In this document: one piece after another, positions 58,567 through 64,000 of the stretch
Position numbering within the stretch: the stretch's first letter is position 1
Layout: every line of letters starts with the position of its first letter
Assembly (NCBI RefSeq): GCF_044872765.1
Contig: NZ_CP085253.1
Coordinates: 992,001-1,056,000, forward strand
Length of the DNA stretch: 64,000 bases
Direction of reading: 5' to 3'
Origin: Micrococcus sp023147585
GTDB taxonomy: Bacteria > Actinomycetota > Actinomycetes > Actinomycetales > Micrococcaceae
The notes under the pieces: model-generated
The model's database searches: none
What the model was told of the DNA's origin: nothing
What the model saw: the letters and a program-made list of their open reading frames with translations, nothing else
Position numbers and translations under genes: made by a program

Positions 58567-58842
58567 GAAGGGGCCTTTCGAGACGGGGGTTTCCGCGATT
58601 CTATGCCCACGGGGTGGTGCGCCGGGGATGGGTGCGTCGGCGGTCACAGGGTCGGGCGGGTCCGGGTGGAGGACCGGAGACGGAGGTCGGCATGGGAGCT
58701 CCCCGATGATGTGACGGTCGGGGCGGTCCCGTGAGGTCCGCCATGATTCGCGCACGGGCTGCCGGCGAGACCGGCGTCACGCCCGAGTCACAGAACGCAA
58801 CCCGTTTCGTCGTCGTGCTAGGCACCCTCCTAGCCTCTCCCG

Positions 58843-60273
58843 GTGAGCACAGCACAGACCTCCCCCGCACCGGCCGCGCGACGCCGGCTCCCCGCCTGGA
58901 TGACCAACTTCGGCTGGCAGATCGTGGCCGCCCTCGTCCTCGGCCTCGTCCTCGGCCTCCTCGCCCGCGGCATGGGCCACACCGAGGAGAATCCGACCTG
59001 GCTCGGAGAGATGCTCGACCTGATCGGCGGCATCTACGTGACCCTCCTGAAGGCCGCGGTCGTCCCGCTGGTCTTCTTCGCCGTCGTCGCCTCCATCGCC
59101 AACCTCGCCCAGGTGACCAACGCGGCCCGCCTGGCCGCGAAGACCCTGCTGTGGTTCGCGATCACGAGCCTCATCGCCGTGCTGGTGGGCCTCGCCGTGG
59201 GCGTGATGCTGCAGCCCGGCGTCGGCACCGGGCAGACCGCCCCGGACTCATACAACGCCCGCGACGTGGGCTGGCTCGACTTCGTGACCTCCATGGTCCC
59301 GGTCAACTTCCTCGGCCTCACCGTGAAGGCGTCCACCAGCGACGCCGGCGCCGTCGTCGCCTCCCCCACCTTCAACGTGCTCCAGGTGCTTGTCATCTCG
59401 ATCGCGGTGGGCGTCGCCGCCCTCAAGGTGGGCGAGAAGGCCGAGCCGTTCCTCGCGTTCTCCCGCTCGATGCTGGCCATCATCCAGAAGGTCCTGTGGT
59501 GGATCATCCGCCTCGCACCGATCGGCACCATCGGCCTGCTGGGCACCGCCGTGGCCTCCTACGGCTGGTCCACCATGGGCACGCTCGTGAAGTTCGTGAT
59601 CGCCATCTACATCGGCCTCGCCCTCATCATGCTCGTGGTCTACCCGCTGCTGGCCCGAGCGCACGGCCTCTCCGTGCGGCAGTTCTTCTCCGGCGTGTGG
59701 CCGGCGTTCCAGCTGGGCTTCGTCTCCCGCTCCTCGCTGGGCACCCTGCCCGTGACCCAGCGCGTGGCCGAGCGGAACTTCGGCGTGCCCACCGGCTACG
59801 CCTCCTTCGCCGTCCCGCTGGGCGCCACCACCAAGATGGACGGCTGCGCCGCCATCTACCCCGCCATCGCGGCCGTGTTCGTGGCGCAGTTCTACGGCAT
59901 CGACCTGAGCCTCGGCCAGTACGCGCTGATCGTGCTCGTCTCCGTGCTGGGCTCGGCGGCCACGGCCGGCACCACCGGCGCCACCGTGATGCTCACGCTC
60001 ACCCTCTCCACCGCGGGCCTGCCCCTCGAGGGCATGGCGCTGCTGCTCGCCGTCGACCCGATCGTGGACATGGGGCGCACCGCCCTGAACGTCTCCGGCC
60101 AGGCGCTCATCCCGGCCCTCGTGGCCAAGCAGGAGGGCATCCTGGACCAGGCCCGCTACGACGCCGAGCGCGGCGACGTGATGGCCGACGACGACGCCGA
60201 GATCGTCGAAGCCCGGGCGCAGGACCGCGCCGACACGCAGGCGCAGATGGTCGGGGTCGACACGCGTCCCTGA
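58843..60273 (+). CDS. DAACS-family symporter (dicarboxylate / amino acid:cation)
   Basis: 476 residues from GTG 58843. Eight or so membrane helices plus two re-entrant hairpins. Family signatures are RSSLGTLPVTQRVAERNFGV, FAVPLGATTKMDGCAAIYPA and LLAVDPIVDMGRTALNVSGQ. The serine-rich motif near the first hairpin (SRSSLGTL) and the TKMDG motif bind Na+/H+ and the carboxylate. Glutamate, aspartate or C4-dicarboxylates are candidate substrates. The C-tail of 60 residues is polar. Strong palindromic terminator downstream. Confidence 0.92.
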   Translation: MSTAQTSPAPAARRRLPAWMTNFGWQIVAALVLGLVLGLLARGMGHTEENPTWLGEMLDLIGGIYVTLLKAAVVPLVFFAVVASIANLAQVTNAARLAAKTLLWFAITSLIAVLVGLAVGVMLQPGVGTGQTAPDSYNARDVGWLDFVTSMVPVNFLGLTVKASTSDAGAVVASPTFNVLQVLVISIAVGVAALKVGEKAEPFLAFSRSMLAIIQKVLWWIIRLAPIGTIGLLGTAVASYGWSTMGTLVKFVIAIYIGLALIMLVVYPLLARAHGLSVRQFFSGVWPAFQLGFVSRSSLGTLPVTQRVAERNFGVPTGYASFAVPLGATTKMDGCAAIYPAIAAVFVAQFYGIDLSLGQYALIVLVSVLGSAATAGTTGATVMLTLTLSTAGLPLEGMALLLAVDPIVDMGRTALNVSGQALIPALVAKQEGILDQARYDAERGDVMADDDAEIVEARAQDRADTQAQMVGVDTRP

Positions 60274-60299
60274 CGCGGCCCCTCGCTCGACGCGCTGAT

Positions 60300-60333
60300 C
60301 AGGGGAGGAGGGGCCATGGCCCCTCCTCCCCTG
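60300..60333. terminator. Terminator of the DAACS symporter gene
   Basis: Perfect 34-bp palindrome, a 14-bp stem of G-rich left arm around CCATGG, 26 bp after the symporter stop. The remaining gap to 60627 also holds the hairpin at 60552. Confidence 0.85.
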
Positions 60334-60551
60334 GCCTGTCCCCACGTCGGCGACTCCCTCGGCGCGCCGCCCGGTGGTCCCGAGCCCTCTCCCCCGCGAC
60401 CCCCCCCCTGGCGCAGGACCTCATCACGCGGCGGTCCGTCACGGCGCCGGGTCCGACGTCCCGGACCGCCATCGATCCCGTTGCGTCAAGGACGCGGCCG
60501 CGGAGCGCCCCGGTGCGCCAACGGAAGCGGGCACAGGTGCGGAGGCGCGAA

Positions 60552-60587
60552 ACGGCCCGTCATCTGCGCGCGCAGATGACGGGCCGT
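60552..60587. terminator. Perfect 36-bp palindrome, groL terminator
   Basis: Self-complementary with no loop (ACGGCCCGTCATCTGCGC and its mirror), 40 bp beyond the groL stop on the minus strand. The region 60334-60551 between the two hairpins contains no supported gene. Confidence 0.85.
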
Positions 60588-60627
60588 CGTCGTGAGGGAG
60601 CCGGCCCTGCCGGCGTCGTCACTCAGC

Positions 60628-62235
60628 TCAGTGCTGGTGGCCGTGCTCGTCCTCGTCCTCGGGCTTGTCCGCCACGAGGGTCTCGGTGGTGAGCACGAGC
60701 GCCGCGATGGACGCCGCGTTGGCCAGCGCGGAGCGGGTGACCTTCACGGGGTCGATCACGCCGTCGGCGAGGAGGTCGCCGTACACGCCCGTCTTCGCGT
60801 TGTAGCCGTGGTTCGGCTCCAGCTCGGCGACCTTGGAGACGACGACGTAGCCGTCCTCGCCCGCGTTCTGGGCGATCCAGCGCAGCGGCTGCTTGAGCGC
60901 CTTGCGCACGATCTCCACGCCCGCGGCGGCGTCCCCGGTGAGGGCCTGCACGTCGGCGTCCTCGTCCAGGACGGAGAGGGCGTTGATGAGGGCGGTGCCG
61001 CCGCCGGCGACGATGCCCTCCTCGAGCGCGGCACGCGTGGAGGACACGGCGTCCTCGATGCGGTGCTTGCGCTCCTTGAGCTCCACCTCGGTGGCGGCGC
61101 CCACGCGGATCACGCCGATGCCACCGGCGAGCTTGGCGAGGCGCTCCTGCAGCTTCTCGCGGTCCCAGTCGGAGTCGGTCGCGGCGACCTCGGCCTTGAT
61201 CTGGGAGACGCGGGCGTCCACGTCGGCCTTCTCACCGCCGCCGTCCACGATCGTGGAGTTGTCCTTGGACACGGTGATGCGGCGGGCGGTGCCGAGCACG
61301 TCGAGGTCGGCCTGCTCGAGCTTCATGCCGAGGTCCGGGGAGACCACCTGGGCGCCGGTGAGGATCGCGATGTCCTGCATCATGGCCTTGCGGCGGTCGC
61401 CGAAGCCCGGGGCCTTCACGGCCACGACGTTCAGGGTGCCGCGGATCTTGTTGACCACGAGGGTGGACAGGGCCTCGCCCTCGACGTCCTCCGCGATCAC
61501 GAACAGCGGGCGGTTGGACTGCAGGACCTTCTCCAGCAGGGGCAGCAGCTCCTGCACGTTGGAGATCTTGCCGGAGTTGATGAGGATGTACGGGTCCTCG
61601 AGCACGGCCTCCTGACGCTCGGCGTCGGTGACCATGTACGGGGACAGGTAGCCCTTGTCGAACTGCATGCCCTCGGTGACGTCCAGCTCCGTCGAGGTGG
61701 TGGAGGACTCCTCGATGGTGATGACGCCGTCGGTGCCCACGGTGTCGAAGGCGCGGGCCAGCAGCTCGCCGACCTCGTCCGACTGCGCGGAGATGGCGGC
61801 CACGTGGGCCACGTTCTTGCCCTCGACCGGGCGGGCGTTCTCCAGCAGGCGCTTCTCGACGGCGGACACGGCCGCCTCGATGCCCTTCTTGACGTCGTTC
61901 GGCGCGGCGCCGGCGGCGACCTGGCGCATGCCCTCGTTCACGAGGGCCTGGGCCAGCACGGTGGCGGTGGTGGTGCCGTCGCCCGCGATGTCGTTGGTCT
62001 TGGTGGCGACCTCCTTGGCGAGCTGGGCGCCCATGTTCTCGTAGGGGTCGTCCAGCTCGATCTCACGGGCGATCGTGACGCCGTCGTTGGTGATGGTGGG
62101 GGCACCCCACGCCTTGTCGAGCACCACATTGCGGCCCTTGGGGCCGAGCGTCACCTTGACGGTGTCGGCGAGCTTGTCGATGCCGGCCTGGAGGGCGCGG
62201 CGTGCGTCGTCGTTGAATGCCAGCTGCTTGGCCAT
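60628..62235 (-). CDS. groL: Chaperonin GroEL (60 kDa)
   Basis: 535 residues from the ATG at 62235, with AAAGGAG just before; an ATG further upstream would add 23 residues in the spacer. All family parts are present: AKQLAFNDDARRALQAGIDK, VTLGPKGRNVVLDK, GDGTTTATVLAQALV, EEGIVAGGGTALINAL and AALVLTTETLVADKPED. The tail ends EDEDEHGHQH, with histidines instead of GGM repeats, as in actinobacterial GroEL1-type proteins. It forms the operon groES-groEL, which has two CIRCE operators. The groES-groL gap is about 110 bp. Confidence 0.97.
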   Translation of the reverse strand: MAKQLAFNDDARRALQAGIDKLADTVKVTLGPKGRNVVLDKAWGAPTITNDGVTIAREIELDDPYENMGAQLAKEVATKTNDIAGDGTTTATVLAQALVNEGMRQVAAGAAPNDVKKGIEAAVSAVEKRLLENARPVEGKNVAHVAAISAQSDEVGELLARAFDTVGTDGVITIEESSTTSTELDVTEGMQFDKGYLSPYMVTDAERQEAVLEDPYILINSGKISNVQELLPLLEKVLQSNRPLFVIAEDVEGEALSTLVVNKIRGTLNVVAVKAPGFGDRRKAMMQDIAILTGAQVVSPDLGMKLEQADLDVLGTARRITVSKDNSTIVDGGGEKADVDARVSQIKAEVAATDSDWDREKLQERLAKLAGGIGVIRVGAATEVELKERKHRIEDAVSSTRAALEEGIVAGGGTALINALSVLDEDADVQALTGDAAAGVEIVRKALKQPLRWIAQNAGEDGYVVVSKVAELEPNHGYNAKTGVYGDLLADGVIDPVKVTRSALANAASIAALVLTTETLVADKPEDEDEHGHQH

Positions 62236-62345
62236 GACGGACGCTCCTTTCGGTTCAGGAAGTCTTCGGGGAGTGCGGGACGCGTCGGGCCCGGGGCGGC
62301 GCACCGGTGGGGTGCGCTCCGCTCACCGGGCCCGACGCGCGGGGG

Positions 62346-62642
62346 TCACTTGGTGACGATGGCCAGCACGTCGCGGGCGGAGAGGACGAGGTACTCCTCG
62401 CCGCCGACCTTGACCTCGGTGCCGCCGTACTTGGAGTACAGGACGACGTCGCCCTCGGCGACGTCCACCGGCACGCGGCTGCCGTTCTCGGCGACGCGGC
62501 CCGGGCCCACGGCCACGACCTGGCCCTCCTGGGGCTTCTCCTTGGCGGTGTCCGGGATGACGAGGCCGGAGGCGGTGGTCTGCTCGGCCTCCAGCGGGCG
62601 GACGACGATGCGGTCCTCGAGGGGCTTGATGGCAACGGACAT
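62346..62642 (-). CDS. groS: Co-chaperonin GroES (10 kDa)
   Basis: 98 residues from ATG 62642, with AAGGAG eight bases upstream. SVAIKPLEDRIVVRPLEAEQ, TTASGLVIPDTAKEKPQEG (mobile loop) and YSKYGGTEVKVGGEEYLVL are standard. GroES caps the GroEL ring. Transcribed from the promoter at about 62808-62837 with the CIRCE sites. Confidence 0.97.
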   Translation of the reverse strand: MSVAIKPLEDRIVVRPLEAEQTTASGLVIPDTAKEKPQEGQVVAVGPGRVAENGSRVPVDVAEGDVVLYSKYGGTEVKVGGEEYLVLSARDVLAIVTK

Positions 62643-62775
62643 GCTGCACACTCCTTCTTGTTCGACGTGCGGGCCGGCGACAGGGCCGCCGAGTCTGCGT
62701 TGACGTGGTCTCAGGGGGTGCCACGGGCGTGGAGACCCTCCGTCGTCGCGGTGCCGCAGGGCCCATCCTCGGGCG

Positions 62776-62802
62776 TTGGCACCCGGTACCCCCGAGTGCC
62801 AG
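62776..62802. promoter_or_regulatory. CIRCE operator 1 (HrcA site)
   Basis: TTGGCACCC-N9-GAGTGCCAG; the right arm agrees with the consensus GAGTGCTAA at 7 of 9, the left arm is weaker (TTAGCACTC). It covers the expected transcription start of groES. Confidence 0.85.
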
Positions 62803-62807
62803 TGTCG

Positions 62808-62837
62808 ACTCTACTCCGGGCCTTGGCACTCCTTCAA
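62808..62837 (-). promoter_or_regulatory. Probable groES promoter
   Basis: Minus strand: -35 TTGAAG (62832-62837), 18-base spacer, -10 TAGAGT (62808-62813). It lies between the two CIRCE elements, and CIRCE 2 overlaps the -35. Sigma-70-type assignment by eye. Confidence 0.6.
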
Positions 62838-62849
62838 CACGAGTGCCAG
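62823..62849. promoter_or_regulatory. CIRCE operator 2 (HrcA site)
   Basis: TTGGCACTC-N9-GAGTGCCAG, a symmetrical match to TTAGCACTC-N9-GAGTGCTAA with only the central T/A steps changed. It overlaps the -35 of groES. Spacing between the CIRCE centres is 47 bp. Confidence 0.92.
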
Positions 62850-62943
62850 CCGCGTCCGGCGGCGGGGTCCGCTCGCCGACTCGCCGCGCGGCTCGAGTCG
62901 TCAGCGCCCACTCCTGGCCCCTTGCCGTATGGACCCGGTTCCA

Positions 62944-62998
62944 GGGTGGTCACAACACGCCGTCTGCAAGAAGTTCAGGCGGCGTGTTGCGACCATCC
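62944..62998. repeat. Imperfect 19-bp inverted repeat with 17-base loop
   Basis: 62944-62962 pairs with 62980-62998 with two mismatches, around a loop that includes GCAAGAAGTTC. It lies between the groES operators and a highly G-rich stretch (63000-63070). It is not downstream of a gene on either strand, so it is not an obvious terminator. The rest of 62850-63244 shows no gene. Confidence 0.7.
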
Positions 62999-63244
62999 TG
63001 CGGGGGGCGGGGCGGCGGGGACGGGGCCGGGCGGCGGGGCCGGGCGGCGGGGCCGGGGCCGGGGCGAGGCGGGGGCGGGAAACAGGGCGGGAGAGCCATA
63101 GGGGTCGTCGGGAGGGAGGCGGGGCCACCCTCCCCCGGAGCGGACACGCAACGCCCCCTGCACAGCGGCCGACGGCGGGCTGCCCCATCCCCAGATGTGC
63201 TCACCGCGAGCGTCGCACGGTCCCGCTGCGCCGAGGCTTCGGCC

Positions 63245-64000
63245 ATGTCGCCGACGCCGCCCTCGGGCCTTCCTCCCCTGCCTCCTGCGTTCACCACAGC
63301 TGAAGCGCGGACAGCGGGGGTGCCCCCTCAACGGCTGCGACGCGCTGACCTCTCCACTCCCCTGCACGGCGTGCGGGTCCGCGCGGAGTCTCCCGGCCCG
63401 TCATGGGCGGACGTCGGCCTGGCCGAACCGGGCCACGGATGGAGCGGTGCTGTCCTCGCCGCCCTGCTGCGCCGACGCGGTGCGGCGGTGCTCTCCCACG
63501 ACACCGCGGCTCATCTGCACGGCATGCCGACCCCGCACGCCGCGGCCCCCTCCAGCCTCGTCCACGTCACGCTCCCGCCGGGGCAGCGGCTGCGGCGCGA
63601 GGGCGTCGCCCCGCACCGTCGGGATCTTCCAGCGCACCACGTGGGTGCCGTCCACGGGCTGCGGGCCACCACGCCGGAGCGGACCTGGGCGGACCTGTGC
63701 ACGCGCGGCGCTCCGTGGACGCCCGAGGACCTCATCGCCGCCGGCGACCACCTGCTCGCCCGGCCATGGTCGCGGCGAGGACGACGCGAGCCGGCGTCGA
63801 CTCCGGAGGGGCTGGCCGCCGTCGTGGCGGCGCTGGGTGGTGTACCGGGCATCGATGCGGCGCGACGGGCGCTGGCGCAGGTGCGCGTGGGGTCGGACTC
63901 TCCCCTGGAGACGCGTGTGCGGCTCGATCTGATCGCTGCGGGGCTGGGCGAACCCATCCTGCAGTTCCGCCTCGACGCCGCCGATCCCCAGTGTCCCGAG
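63245..64000 (+). CDS. Actinobacterial endonuclease-like/AbiEi-like family protein, 3' truncated
   Basis: 252 codons are open from ATG 63245 to the window edge. It reads FTTAEARTAGVPPQRLRRAD, LSTPLHGVRVRAESPG, then AVLSHDTAAHLHGMPTP, VHVTLPPGQRLRREGVAPHR, GLRATTPERTWADLC and PWTPEDLIAAGDHLLAR, then SPLETRVRLDLIAAGL near the end. This is the common actinobacterial family of about 300 residues with an AbiEi-like N-terminus and a Vsr/DUF559-like C-terminal endonuclease domain (SESP..ET motif starting here). No function is proven. The stop lies beyond the window. The first of the open codons is also preceded by about 50 in-frame low-complexity codons, so the start is not certain. Confidence 0.7.
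   Translation, partial: MSPTPPSGLPPLPPAFTTAEARTAGVPPQRLRRADLSTPLHGVRVRAESPGPSWADVGLAEPGHGWSGAVLAALLRRRGAAVLSHDTAAHLHGMPTPHAAAPSSLVHVTLPPGQRLRREGVAPHRRDLPAHHVGAVHGLRATTPERTWADLCTRGAPWTPEDLIAAGDHLLARPWSRRGRREPASTPEGLAAVVAALGGVPGIDAARRALAQVRVGSDSPLETRVRLDLIAAGLGEPILQFRLDAADPQCPE

Noticed and set aside
63000..63070. G-rich runs as possible quadruplex array
   Set aside because: Composition is extreme but no regular spacing or conservation can be shown from one sequence.
1..64000. CRISPR arrays
   Set aside because: No set of equal repeats with equal-length unique spacers. The 30-bp array before ychF has no spacers of its own.

Overview
The window is about 70% G+C and has the gene order, GTG starts and ATGA/GTGA gene couplings of an actinobacterium. 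The Micrococcaceae, probably Micrococcus or a close relative, fit best (inferred from style and gene content, not from a database). The backbone holds recognisable housekeeping blocks: the DUF3090 / MSMEG_4193 / SCO1664 trio, ychF, ispH-xseA-xseB, the guaA-DUF3817-SURF1-guaB3-guaB block, and groES-groEL under two CIRCE operators.

Layout. 0-4.9 kb is backbone: formate/nitrite-type channel, aquaporin, NUDIX, and the three-gene SCO1664 operon. 4.9-22.7 kb is a patchwork accessory region. It has an IS3-type remnant, a broken SCO1664 paralogue split by a 4.4-kb insert (a probable immunity protein plus a glycerate permease and glycerate kinase), a type I restriction-modification locus, degraded zinc-finger and transposase genes, and a two-gene CBASS anti-phage system. 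The hsdS of the restriction locus is broken by an ISL3-family element (24-bp perfect inverted repeats, 8-bp target duplication) and by a separate nonsense codon. The CBASS system is a CD-NTase with a Cap15-type two-TM/beta-barrel effector. It lies between two diverged copies (about 184 bp) of the ychF 3' end and its downstream flank, which looks like the scar of insertion at the ychF 3' end.

22.7-48.4 kb is mostly backbone with transport and signalling modules: ychF with an unusual 30-bp-period repeat array upstream, a GMC oxidoreductase fragment, Hsp20, an ABC exporter coupled to a NarL-type two-component system, a macro-domain protein, RmuC, a DASS transporter, ispH, xseAB, a DJ-1/PfpI protein, PPK2, an aminotransferase, a substrate-binding-like lipoprotein, NUDIX, a TPR protein, an aminoglycoside-phosphotransferase-fold protein, GNAT, 5-FTHF cyclo-ligase and FmdB. 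48.4-64 kb has a large SF1-helicase-like/nuclease protein with a small coupled partner, purine (GMP) biosynthesis genes, a dicarboxylate/amino-acid symporter, groES-groEL, and at the right edge a start-proximal partial gene of an actinobacterial endonuclease-like family.

The most interesting material is the minimal Cap15 CBASS and its duplicated ychF boundary, the split SCO1664 paralogue, the doubly broken hsdS beside intact hsdR and hsdM, the orphan double-domain immunity protein, and the repeat array upstream of ychF. No tRNA, rRNA or CRISPR array was seen.
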